Notes: generated by a model not told the origin, from the sequence alone. A stretch of 33,101 bases of DNA from Thiobacillaceae bacterium (GCA_012274165.1 JAAPAA010000299.1:1-33101); one strand, 5' to 3'; shown: positions 25,419 to 31,281, counted from the stretch's first letter. Numbers and translations are program-made.

Positions 25419-25924
25419 GCTGCGTCTCCTGTCTTGGCTGCGGCCTGGGCGGCGAGAGCGGCGTCCACAGCAACGGGGTCGAATAGTTGATGCGCGGCCG
25501 AGAACTCGATCCAGTTGCCGCTGGCGTCATCCACGCGACGGATGTTTCCCCTAGAGTCGAGGTGGAATGACCATCGCGGAACCTTGCACAGGCGCTGGCG
25601 CACGGCCTCGAAAGCCGCATCGCGCGCAGCCACAGTGCCGGCCGTGAACGGCAGCAGGCCCTCGGTGTCAAATGCCTCGCCATTGGCGGCAGCATTCAGC
25701 GCATCCAGCCAGTTCTCGGGCAGGTTGCATTCCGCGCCCAGGCCGGCGTAGCAGGTGGCTGCCAAGCCGCGCAGGGCCTTGTTCTCTGCGTCCAGGCGGC
25801 GCAGCTCGGCGGCTGCCTTCTCGTGAACTGGCACGCCGTCATACCAGCGATGGCTGGATTTCTTCATGCTTCCGAAGAACTCCGCAAGTTCCAGCGCCTC
25901 GCTCTGTGTCTTTGTCTTGCTCAT
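25415..25924 (-). CDS. Ead/Ea22-like accessory protein
   Basis: 169 residues from the ATG at 25924, which overlaps the previous stop. Contains the Ead-type block KKSSHRWYDGVPVHEKAAAELRRLDAENKALRGLA, then a separate domain (AARDAAFEAVRQRLCKVPRWSFHLDSRGNIRRVDDASGNWIEF) and ends VAVDAALAAQAAAKTGDAA. The same C-terminal tail occurs in the plus-strand proteins at 16-1236 and 32546-32953. Function unknown. Confidence 0.78.
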   Translation of the reverse strand: MSKTKTQSEALELAEFFGSMKKSSHRWYDGVPVHEKAAAELRRLDAENKALRGLAATCYAGLGAECNLPENWLDALNAAANGEAFDTEGLLPFTAGTVAARDAAFEAVRQRLCKVPRWSFHLDSRGNIRRVDDASGNWIEFSAAHQLFDPVAVDAALAAQAAAKTGDAA

Positions 25925-26124
25925 TGCCCCACTCCTTTGTTGATCCACTCGGCCCGCTTCTGGGCCTGCTCTTGAGTTACTGCCTTGTGCTGGTCACAGG
26001 CCGGCGCCGCGGCGCTGTACGTGTGGCCCTTGGCGCGCTTCATGCATTGCGCAAAGCCGAGCCGGCGCATCCCTGGGTCTGTTTTCTTGGGCTGCCAGTG
26101 CTGGCAGGTGATGCAGGTGGTCAT
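25921..26124 (-). CDS. Small cysteine-containing phage protein, 67 aa
   Basis: Starts MTTCITCQHWQPKKTDPGMRRLGFAQCMKRAKGHTYSAAAPACDQHKA. Four cysteines (C-x2-C, then two spaced) suggest a zinc-binding fold. Such 'C.tC.hw......r..GfA.C........f......C..h' proteins are common in phage accessory regions. ATG at 26124 overlaps the upstream stop. Function unknown. Confidence 0.75.
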   Translation of the reverse strand: MTTCITCQHWQPKKTDPGMRRLGFAQCMKRAKGHTYSAAAPACDQHKAVTQEQAQKRAEWINKGVGQ

Positions 26125-26882
26125 GGGGCCTCCTGGCTGGGCGACAGGCCCAACAGCATTTCGCTTACGGTTCGCTCGCAAATGGCGACAAAATCGCCGG
26201 GAGACTCCTCTGCAACAAGCGCCAGATCAATCCAGGAATCTGCAGACGACTCGTAGGCGGTAATCCAAGCCACCAACTCCAATCTCGTAATTGCTGCCCC
26301 ATCCATGAACTTGGTGTAGAACTCGGGCACGTCATGAGCAGCCCGCTTTGCCAACGCAGAAGCGAAGGAGCGGCATTCAGACCACACGTGCCCATGCCTA
26401 CCTCTCTCCGGGCCGACAAGCGATGCGAACCTCTCATCCATGGATGCAGAAGCCTTTGCAAGGACTTCGCGACCTTTACGCACCAGTTCATGACCCTCAT
26501 CGAACTGCCAGGCGCTCAAAATCGCTTCAACCTGCTCCGGGGTCGCTCCAGAGAACCATTCACGCGTCACTGATTTGCAGGACTTGGACAGTTCAGCGAT
26601 GAGGAATGCCTCAAGGACACTTGGCCCATAAACCTCGAATACACGCGATTCCTTGACTTCGGCCATGGCGACACGCGCGGTATTTGCGTGGGAAAGGATC
26701 CGGGTCCTGGGGTCGCGCTTGCTGTGCCCGACTTTGAGCAGCCCGCTGGATAGCGCCACGTAGTAAACGAAGCCCTTCTCTGCCATACGCCGGACTTTCG
26801 TCTTCGCGAATTCATTCGCCAGTTCAGCGATCTCCCGGCTGCTCATGGTCAGCGCGGGCGCGATGTTTTGCAGTGCGTTCAT
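26121..26882 (-). CDS. T5orf172 / GIY-YIG-like domain protein
   Basis: 253 residues from the ATG at 26882, overlapping the preceding stop. N-terminal SSREIAELANEFAKTKVRRMAEK resembles the DNA-reading start of Rha/antirepressor-type phage regulators. It leads directly into GFVYYVALSSGLLKVGHSKRDPRTRILSHANTARVAMAEVKESRVFEVYGPSVLEAFLIAEL...VTREWF (37-110), a T5orf172 domain of the GIY-YIG fold, with Arg60 and Glu91 as likely key residues. The remaining ~140 residues are helical and unrecognised. It may nick DNA or act as an anti-repressor-like regulator. Confidence 0.72.
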   Translation of the reverse strand: MNALQNIAPALTMSSREIAELANEFAKTKVRRMAEKGFVYYVALSSGLLKVGHSKRDPRTRILSHANTARVAMAEVKESRVFEVYGPSVLEAFLIAELSKSCKSVTREWFSGATPEQVEAILSAWQFDEGHELVRKGREVLAKASASMDERFASLVGPERGRHGHVWSECRSFASALAKRAAHDVPEFYTKFMDGAAITRLELVAWITAYESSADSWIDLALVAEESPGDFVAICERTVSEMLLGLSPSQEAP

Positions 26883-27088
26883 GCCGTCTCCTTGTTGGTC
26901 AATGCGAAGTGGAAGACACCGAACTTGTCGGCCTCTTTGCTCTCGGGGCGAACGCGGCCGGCGCGGATGGCGCTCTCGCCCTCGGCCTGGGTCACATTGG
27001 TGTATTTGCCGTCCTTGACCACGTAGAAGCCGAAGCCTTGGCGGTAGCGCAGGACCGCGCCGCCGCGCAGGTGCTGGATGAGGGTCAT
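26879..27088 (-). CDS. Hypothetical phage protein, 69 aa
   Basis: MTLIQHLRGGAVLRYRQGFGFYVVKDGKYTNVTQAEGESAIRAGRV..., a compact beta/alpha protein. An ATG at 27094 is also in frame, but 27088 gives the ATGA overlap used throughout this operon. Ends FGVFHFALTNKETA. The 'RYRQGFGFYV....Y.nVT..EG..AI..GR' form suggests a small winged or SH3-like fold, function unknown. Confidence 0.68.
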   Translation of the reverse strand: MTLIQHLRGGAVLRYRQGFGFYVVKDGKYTNVTQAEGESAIRAGRVRPESKEADKFGVFHFALTNKETA

Positions 27089-27552
27089 TGCCATTTCTGC
27101 TTGCCCTCCATGCCCAGCGCCTGGCGTGCGAACAGCAACACGATTGGCCTGATGCGCTCACCCGCCTCCGCGCGCTTCAGCTTCGACCTAGCCCATTCCT
27201 TCGGGTCGTGGCGCGGCGCCATCGCGGCCTTCAGGTCGGTCTGCTTGGCGATCTGCTCAGCCACCACCTTCTCGCTGGCCCGGGGCGCCTCCAACTGCTT
27301 GAACTCGGGCAGCGGGCAGCAGTTGGCAATGGCACGGAACTGGCTCACGTTCGGGCAGCGGTCGGGCAGGTTGCGCAGGGCGTAGCGCAGCGGCTCCAAG
27401 TTGCGCGCGAAGCCGGAAAGCTCGTTGCCCCAGTCGCTCTTCACCAGGTTCATGTCCACGCCTTCCCACTGGCGCAGCCACGTCGCTCCATAGCGGACCT
27501 GCATCTTGGTGAAGATGGCCTCGATCACATCGGTGAAGGTCTCAACGGCCAT
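27085..27552 (-). CDS. Replication protein P-like
   Basis: 155 residues. Starts MAVETFTDVIEAIFTKMQVRYGATWLRQWEGVDMNLVKSDWGNELSGFARNLEPLRYALRNLPDRCPNVSQFRAIAN. This is the form of P-type partners that follow a DUF1376 initiator and recruit the host helicase (replicative helicase loader role inferred). Its start overlaps the end of the initiator gene. Confidence 0.7.
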   Translation of the reverse strand: MAVETFTDVIEAIFTKMQVRYGATWLRQWEGVDMNLVKSDWGNELSGFARNLEPLRYALRNLPDRCPNVSQFRAIANCCPLPEFKQLEAPRASEKVVAEQIAKQTDLKAAMAPRHDPKEWARSKLKRAEAGERIRPIVLLFARQALGMEGKQKWQ

Positions 27553-28543
27553 ACGAGCCTCCGTCGATCTCCAGCTGCGGCTGGGCTCGCGGCGTCACGT
27601 CGATCACGTCGCCGCCGTTCATGAATCGCTGGGCGGCCTCAAACCCTGCGCCAGGAGCTTTTCTCGCAGCCATCGGCGAGACCTCCTCGACGCGCTGGCG
27701 GGCCGCGCGCTGTGCGAAGGTCTCTACGGGTGCACCAGGGTCAAACGAACGCATGGCGGGGCCAATAGGGGCCTTCCTGAGCCATTCGGCATTGAAGCCC
27801 TGCCATCCGCGCTCAACGCAGGTGCGAACTGCCTGCTCGACAGTGATGCCCGCCGCGCCGGCCTCGCGCTGCAGCGCGTCAACCACGGTCTGGCTCACCG
27901 GCCCAGCCTTCTTTGCCCTGCGGACCTGCAGCCATTCCGCGAAGAGGCTGGCCGGCACACCGTCGATGGACGACACTGCGGATCGCTTGCCGGAGCCACG
28001 GGCAGGCTTGGCAGGAGCCGAAGGCGACGAAGAATCGTCAGATTCTTCTTTATTTGGTGTTGGTGTTGGTGTTGGTGTTGGTAGCTCAGCATCCGTTGAG
28101 CGTTCGTTGAGCGTTCGTTCGCCGTTCGCTTCTTCGTCGCTCTTCTTCTCGGAAACGTTCGCTCCAGCCTTCGCTTGACGGGCGCGCACCGATGCTTCAG
28201 CGGACGCTTTTGCCTTCGACTGCTTCTCCTTCATCTTGGAGATCTCGTCGTTGCAACGAGCGTGCAGCCATCCGTCATCCGTCAGGGTGAAGAACTCGTT
28301 CAGCACTCGCTCAACGTCCGCTGCATTGGCCTTCATGCGGATCTTGCGCGCGACATCAGCAGCGTCGGCGGGGAGCGGCCCTTCGTTGAGGTAGTAGGCG
28401 TCGAGCAGACGGCGATATGCGCAGTCCTCGATGGGATCGAGGTGCGCTGTATGGGCGATGTAGTCGCCGATGTGGAATGGGTAGTAGTTGATGGCCGTCT
28501 CCTCAAATGCGCGCAAGGCGCATAGCAGAGCGGCGGTCAACAT
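27542..28543 (-). CDS. Replication initiator, O-like (DUF1376)
   Basis: The conserved DUF1376 domain begins NYYPFHIGDYIAHTAHLDPIEDCAYRRLLDAYYLNEGPLPAD. It is followed by a variable linker with PTPTPTPTPN and a C-terminal domain (SLFAEWLQVRRAKKAGPVSQTVVDALQREAGAAGITVEQAVRTCVERGWQGFNAEW). By analogy with lambda O it would bind origin repeats lying inside its own gene (28094-28126). The longest frame uses ATG 28543, which lacks a ribosome site. A strong GAGGAG site lies instead 6 bases before an ATC codon at 28492-28490, just where the family normally starts. Confidence 0.82.
   Translation of the reverse strand: MLTAALLCALRAFEETAINYYPFHIGDYIAHTAHLDPIEDCAYRRLLDAYYLNEGPLPADAADVARKIRMKANAADVERVLNEFFTLTDDGWLHARCNDEISKMKEKQSKAKASAEASVRARQAKAGANVSEKKSDEEANGERTLNERSTDAELPTPTPTPTPNKEESDDSSSPSAPAKPARGSGKRSAVSSIDGVPASLFAEWLQVRRAKKAGPVSQTVVDALQREAGAAGITVEQAVRTCVERGWQGFNAEWLRKAPIGPAMRSFDPGAPVETFAQRAARQRVEEVSPMAARKAPGAGFEAAQRFMNGGDVIDVTPRAQPQLEIDGGSYGR
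28029..28126. other. Candidate replication origin inside the O-like gene
   Basis: Contains in order: an 8-bp inverted repeat (GAAGAATC 28029-28036, GATTCTTC 28041-28048), a short AT-rich stretch (28041-28056), a hexanucleotide GGTGTT-type repeat (about 28056-28082) and three tandem 11-bp units (28094-28104, 28105-28115, 28116-28126; the first two identical, the third a variant). The 11-bp period is not a multiple of three, so it was not kept for protein repetition. Location inside the initiator gene matches lambda-type origins. Confidence 0.6.
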
Positions 28544-28863
28544 CAGCTTGGCTGACTTTCCCGCTGGCTACGACGATGCGTTGATCTTGGGATTTCTCGC
28601 AAGCCCTCTGGAACCGGAATCCACGAGCGACAGAGCGCGCCGGGATGGCGAAGGCGTTGGATTGATGGTCTTGAGACCTGGGTCTAGATTGCATTTTTAG
28701 TCCATGCCTTGTAGGACGCCCCATGGCCGTAAGACCATCTGGCGGTCGCTGCACAAATTCAGCGCGGGACGCCCTACAAGGCATATTTGTGACGGAAACT
28801 CGCCCGCCAGGGCAAGCGCACAGCCGCCAGGCCGTGCTGAGATGATTTTAGCCGAGAGCGGCA
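28544..28863. other. Non-coding gap between Cro-like and replication genes
   Basis: 320 bases with no convincing gene on either strand. The only notable contents are the 81-bp inverted-repeat element at 28704-28784 and a short palindrome GGTCT-TG-AGACC just before it. A 93-codon minus-strand frame crosses the area but lacks a ribosome site and coding character. Confidence 0.6.
28704..28784 (-). ncRNA. 81-nt hairpin element with 19-bp closing stem
   Basis: Arms at 28704-28722 and 28766-28784 pair over 19 positions. Seventeen are Watson-Crick, and the other two are G-U if read on the minus strand but A-C if read on the plus strand, which points to a minus-strand RNA. Inside are a CGCTG/CAGCG hairpin (28747-28764) and a smaller GACC/GGTC one. 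It sits downstream of the Cro-like gene and before the initiator gene. It could be a small RNA, a leader attenuator, or a small palindromic mobile repeat. Confidence 0.5.
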
Positions 28864-29067
28864 TCACAGTCCAGGGCTAACGGCCTGCTTAGCACGTGTG
28901 CGCCGCATATCTTTTCTGATCGCGTCAGCCACGACTTTTGCAGTTGCTGATGCGGGCTTACCGCCAGCTTTGATGCGCATCAGAGTCCTCAGTGCCAGCT
29001 TGTGGCGCTGAGAGAACTCCGTGACGTTTATGCCACCCAGGTGGGCGCGTATGTCGATAGTATTCAT
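28864..29067 (-). CDS. Cro-like HTH transcriptional regulator
   Basis: 67 residues from the ATG at 29067: MNTIDIRAHLGGINVTEFSQ, then RHKLALRTLMRIKAGGKPASATAKVVADAIRKD. The helix-turn-helix (VTEFSQRHKLALRTLMRIKAG) is clear. A longer frame to 29142 would run through the operator region. Being first in the minus-strand operon leading to replication and late genes, it is in the position of lambda cro. It has no peptidase domain, so it is not a CI/LexA-type repressor. The ribosome site is weak. Confidence 0.75.
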   Translation of the reverse strand: MNTIDIRAHLGGINVTEFSQRHKLALRTLMRIKAGGKPASATAKVVADAIRKDMRRTRAKQAVSPGL

Positions 29068-29079
29068 GAGTCGATGGTA

Positions 29080-29168
29080 GTGCAACGTTGCGCGCATGGC
29101 AACATCCACGTCGCCAGAATATTTTTCAAAAAGTTCTTGCAATGCTCCGTGCCATGTGGCACATTAAA
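29080..29168. promoter_or_regulatory. Divergent early promoter/operator region
   Basis: Between the Cro-like gene and the plus-strand leader. Palindromes: GCAACGTTGC (29082-29091), GTTGC-N7-GCAAC (29087-29103) and GTGCCA-TG-TGGCAC (29149-29162). The last two share TGCCATG half-sites, as expected for Cro operators. TTGCAA (29137-29142) is self-complementary. To the right it is 17 bases from CACATT (29160-29165) for a plus-strand promoter. To the left it is 15 bases from TATTCT (29121-29116) for a minus-strand promoter. Promoter boxes are approximate. Confidence 0.6.
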
Positions 29169-29235
29169 CCCATCGCAGCAACAAACGCCCCAGGGCGGCT
29201 GCGGAGGGTGGGAGGCGATAGAGCCTGCGCCGACG

Positions 29236-29247
29236 GATCTTTAAAAA
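29236..29247 (+). promoter_or_regulatory. boxA-like antitermination element
   Basis: GATCTTTAAAAA matches 10 of 12 positions of the rRNA-operon boxA core GCTCTTTAACAA (known NusB/NusE binding element). It lies ~70 bases after the predicted plus-strand promoter and directly before the large RNA structure. A preceding hairpin (CGCAGC 29174-29179 with GCTGCG 29198-29203, containing CGCC/GGCG) is also present. Confidence 0.5.
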
Positions 29248-29249
29248 CC

Positions 29250-29420
29250 GAGGGCTACAGAGAGATGCGGAATGCGCAGGCTGATGCGCGGGAACATAAG
29301 TTGGGCCATGCAGGTGGTGCACCCTCGTTCTGCATGATGCCGACCGACTGGTAAGCGGCCCTAAACGGCTAGTTGGTCATGCTGGAGTTCAGTACCAGCC
29401 CGCATCTCTCTGTAGCTCTC
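29250..29420 (+). ncRNA. Large multibranched structured RNA in the early leader
   Basis: A 21-bp closing stem (29250-29270 with 29400-29420; one G-U, no mismatch) encloses four hairpins in series: GCGCA/TGCGC (29274-29289), CATGCAG/CTGCATG (29307-29336), GACCGACT/AGTTGGTC (29342-29378, one G-U) and GCTGG/CCAGC (29381-29399). Both wobble pairs are G-U only for plus-strand RNA. No convincing gene overlaps; the only ORF inside is 17 codons. Role unknown: put-like antiterminator, immunity RNA or leader regulator are all possible. Confidence 0.65.
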
Positions 29421-29428
29421 AAGGAAGG

Positions 29429-29572
29429 ATGAACAGGCCGCAAGGCCCTGCCCCTGTGATCTGTCGGCAGAAGCAAAAGACAGGTGGCGCGAGAACCAAC
29501 ACTCGCGAGCCGGGCCCAGCTGGGGCTAGATCAAAAACGCGTGCTGGAGCCCGCCAACGTCCTCGAATCTGA
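29429..29572 (+). CDS. Possible 47-aa arginine-rich leader peptide
   Basis: ATG directly follows AAGGAAGG (very short spacing). MNRPQGPAPVICRQKQKTGG... continues with nine Arg and three Lys in total and a single Glu, so it is strongly basic. Arginine-rich short early proteins include the N antiterminators, and it lies in the N-like position downstream of the boxA-like site. However the DNA also forms hairpins (GGCC-GCAA-GGCC at 29436-29447; GCGAG/CTCGC), so it may simply be leader RNA. Confidence 0.3.
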   Translation: MNRPQGPAPVICRQKQKTGGARTNTREPGPAGARSKTRAGARQRPRI

Positions 29573-29678
29573 GGCCGCTGGAGTTCGGGGAGATGCCAGC
29601 CGTCCACCTTGTACGTCAACAGGGATCAAACCTCAGTCTTGCGCGCAGGGCTGAGGTTTGTTCACAAGGAGCACAGAC
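29573..29678 (+). promoter_or_regulatory. End of early leader with a 10-bp stem before the first gene
   Basis: CAAACCTCAG (29627-29636) pairs perfectly with CTGAGGTTTG (29651-29660) over a 14-base loop, ending 5 bases before the AAGGAG ribosome site of the next gene. No U-run follows. It may act as an attenuator, a translation control hairpin or a 5'-end stabiliser. No gene is seen in this part. Confidence 0.5.
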
Positions 29679-29999
29679 ATGGCATTCCACTACTTCAGCG
29701 ACATCACGGGCGAAGCTGAAAAGCTGTCCGCCATCACCGGCATGCCAAACAAGGAATTCGCCGCCCGCTGGCCCGGCGTGAAGGGCTTCCGCTACGACGG
29801 ATATCAGATGTGGGTTGGTTGGTCGCAGTCCGGCGCCCTGATGCCGGTCACGCGCCGCATCGAATACAAGGCTCGGCCCTCTCTGCACGAGTGCAATGCC
29901 AAGTGCCTGAATGGCAAACACAGCGGCACTTGCGAATGCCGGTGCGGCGGCAAGAACCATGGCCGGGGCATGTTCACCAAGATGCTGGAGGCCGCATGA
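29679..29999 (+). CDS. Phage early protein with Cys-rich 'CGGxNHG' motif
   Basis: 106 residues, start ATG 29679 with AAGGAG 7 bases upstream (a TTG at 29658 is less likely). The first half is MAFHYFSDITGEAEKLSAI..., the second half ends ECNAKCLNGKHSGTCECRCGGKNHGRGMF. This cysteine/His motif (C-x3-C...C-x-C-x-CGG-x-NHG) is a known small metal-binding tail on phage and plasmid proteins. First gene of the plus-strand early operon; function unknown. Confidence 0.75.
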   Translation: MAFHYFSDITGEAEKLSAITGMPNKEFAARWPGVKGFRYDGYQMWVGWSQSGALMPVTRRIEYKARPSLHECNAKCLNGKHSGTCECRCGGKNHGRGMFTKMLEAA

Positions 30000-30175
30000 C
30001 GGTCACCAAGCTCAACGACAAGCGAAAGCAGGCCCAGCGCGCCAACTACAAGGCGGCCGTGCTGGACGCGTTCGATGCGCTGTTCCCGAAAGAGCGGCAG
30101 CAGCAGGCCATCGGCAAGCCTCAGCGCCTCGACACCGACCCCGAAGTGCGGCGCAAGGCAAAGCAGCAGCTCTGA
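29996..30175 (+). CDS. Small basic phage protein, 59 aa
   Basis: MTVTKLNDKRKQAQRANYKA, then AVLDAFDALFPKERQQQAIGKPQRLDTDPEVRRKAKQQL. Helical, basic, no cysteines. ATG at 29996 overlaps the previous stop; longer frames only run through that gene. Might bind nucleic acid because of charge, but no family is recognised. Confidence 0.65.
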   Translation: MTVTKLNDKRKQAQRANYKAAVLDAFDALFPKERQQQAIGKPQRLDTDPEVRRKAKQQL

Positions 30176-30184
30176 CCCACCCCC

Positions 30185-30246
30185 TTCCCCTGACCCAGTT
30201 CAGGGGAAAGACCAAAGCGCATTCAGCCGAGTGCGCTTCGTTTTTT
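30185..30246 (+). terminator. Hairpin plus intrinsic terminator
   Basis: First a 9-bp stem TTCCCCTGA/TCAGGGGAA (30185-30208), then AAGCGCA/TGCGCTT (30215-30238) followed by CG and six T (30241-30246). The second is a standard Rho-independent terminator on the plus strand. It separates the first two early genes from the next one 20 bases downstream, with no obvious new promoter between. Confidence 0.8.
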
Positions 30247-30266
30247 CAACCACCACGGAGTGACTC

Positions 30267-30608
30267 ATGAGCACACAGACACGCGAGACCTTGAAGGCTG
30301 AAATCAACGCCGCCAAGAAGGCCCTGGAGGCTGCACAGCAGGCCTACGACGAGTTCGACCAAGCAGCCGAGAACAACGTATTCCCATCTTTGGAAGATGC
30401 CGAGGCTCTGCAGGATGTCCTGGCGAACCGCGCGTTCGATGACTGCCAAGGCGCCTACAACTGTGGAAATGATGTCTATGAGCAGGAGTTCATGGTTGGC
30501 GATGTGGTCTACGTTGCCACACTGAAGTGCGAATACAACCGCCACGACAAGACCTACTACTACCTGGATGGCCAGGAGTTCAGCATCGCCCCGAAGGCGT
30601 CCGCCTGA
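30267..30608 (+). CDS. Hypothetical phage early protein, 113 aa
   Basis: MSTQTRETLKAEINAAKKALEAAQQAYDEFDQAAENNVFPSLEDAEALQDVL..., a helical coiled-coil N-terminal half, then a beta-rich second half (EFMVGDVVYVATLKCEYNRHDKTYYYLDGQEFSI). Ribosome site CGGAG upstream. Lies between two terminators, so expression needs read-through or its own promoter. Not recognised. Confidence 0.7.
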   Translation: MSTQTRETLKAEINAAKKALEAAQQAYDEFDQAAENNVFPSLEDAEALQDVLANRAFDDCQGAYNCGNDVYEQEFMVGDVVYVATLKCEYNRHDKTYYYLDGQEFSIAPKASA

Positions 30609-30614
30609 CCGCCC

Positions 30615-30676
30615 GCCCCTGGCGCACAGGGGCAGAACCAAAGGCGCCATGACCCTTCGCGGCGCCTTTGGTTTTT
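30615..30676 (+). terminator. Hairpin plus strong intrinsic terminator
   Basis: GCCCCTG/CAGGGGC (30615-30633), then a perfect 13-bp stem (30636-30648 with 30661-30673) followed by a T5 run to 30676. The terminator ends 14 bases before the next ATG, with CAACAGGAG between. Same two-hairpin layout as at 30185-30246. Confidence 0.85.
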
Positions 30677-30690
30677 CAACAGGAGCAGAC

Positions 30691-31086
30691 ATGACGCCAG
30701 AACAGAAGTTGAAGCACGCAATCCTGCTGCTTGCCGCCAAGTGGAAAGACATCACCCTGGCCGCTGATGCAGAGATCACCGCCGAGAACGTGGATGCCCT
30801 CTACGAAGAGCACGACGAGGGCGGAATGCTGCAAGACGCGCGCAGCGAGCTCCGCAGCACCGGCGAGGAAACCGGCCTCAGCGCACCTGGATCGCGCAAC
30901 TACGAGACCGAGGCAGTCGCCAAGCAGATGCCAGACGGCTCCTGGGTCGGCTGGACGCACTACTACGGCGGCGGCAAGCACAGCGAACCCGACGCTATCC
31001 CATGGATGGAGGACGCCTACGACCTGATCTGCACGGAAGAGCAAGTCACGGTGACAAAGCGGACGTTCGCCAAAGTCCCCGAATGA
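30691..31086 (+). CDS. Hypothetical phage early protein, 131 aa
   Basis: MTPEQKLKHAILLLAAKWKDITLAADAEITAENVDALYEEHDEGGMLQDARSELRSTGEETGLSAPGSRNYETEAVAKQMPDGSWVGWTHYYGGGKHSEPDAIPWMEDAYDL... The YETEAV...PDGSWVGWTHYYGGGKHSEPDAIPW part looks like a compact beta domain seen in phage and plasmid accessory proteins. Start at 30691 has AGGAG 6 bases upstream; longer versions cross the terminator. Role unknown. Confidence 0.72.
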   Translation: MTPEQKLKHAILLLAAKWKDITLAADAEITAENVDALYEEHDEGGMLQDARSELRSTGEETGLSAPGSRNYETEAVAKQMPDGSWVGWTHYYGGGKHSEPDAIPWMEDAYDLICTEEQVTVTKRTFAKVPE

Positions 31087-31093
31087 ACCCCTC

Positions 31094-31112
31094 CCCCGGC
31101 TCGTAGCCGGGG
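31094..31112 (+). terminator. Hairpin after the 131-aa gene
   Basis: CCCCGGC/GCCGGGG with a TCGTA loop, starting 7 bases after the stop. No U-run, so probably not an efficient terminator; it matches the C-rich hairpin found after neighbouring stops. Confidence 0.5.
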
Positions 31113-31131
31113 CACACCAAGGAGATGAGAG

Positions 31132-31281
31132 ATGAACTGCAACGAGAACTTTTGGGATAGACCGCCAGAAGAGCGAGCAGACCGCATGCGAGATGCCGCA
31201 GACCGTGGCGGCGTCGAAAACTTCTTCGACCTCTCGCCGGAAGAGCGCGCTGAGGCCTACAGGCGCGGCCAAGAAGACTGA
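31132..31281 (+). CDS. Small charged protein with duplicated motif, 49 aa
   Basis: MNCNENFWDRPPEERADRMR, then DAADRGGVENFFDLSPEERAEAYRRGQED. The unit '(P/S)PEERA--(M/Y)R' occurs twice, suggesting two similar short helices. Ribosome site AAGGAGATGAG upstream. Not matched to a known family; size and operon place support a genuine small gene. Confidence 0.65.
   Translation: MNCNENFWDRPPEERADRMRDAADRGGVENFFDLSPEERAEAYRRGQED

Noticed and set aside
28056..28082. Hexanucleotide repeat as a phase-variable switch
   Set aside because: The unit is six bases, so gain or loss keeps the reading frame; it only lengthens a Pro-Thr linker.
28503..28784. 93-codon minus-strand frame upstream of the initiator
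   Set aside because: It spans the 81-nt hairpin, lacks a ribosome site and coding character, and overlaps the start of the initiator gene.
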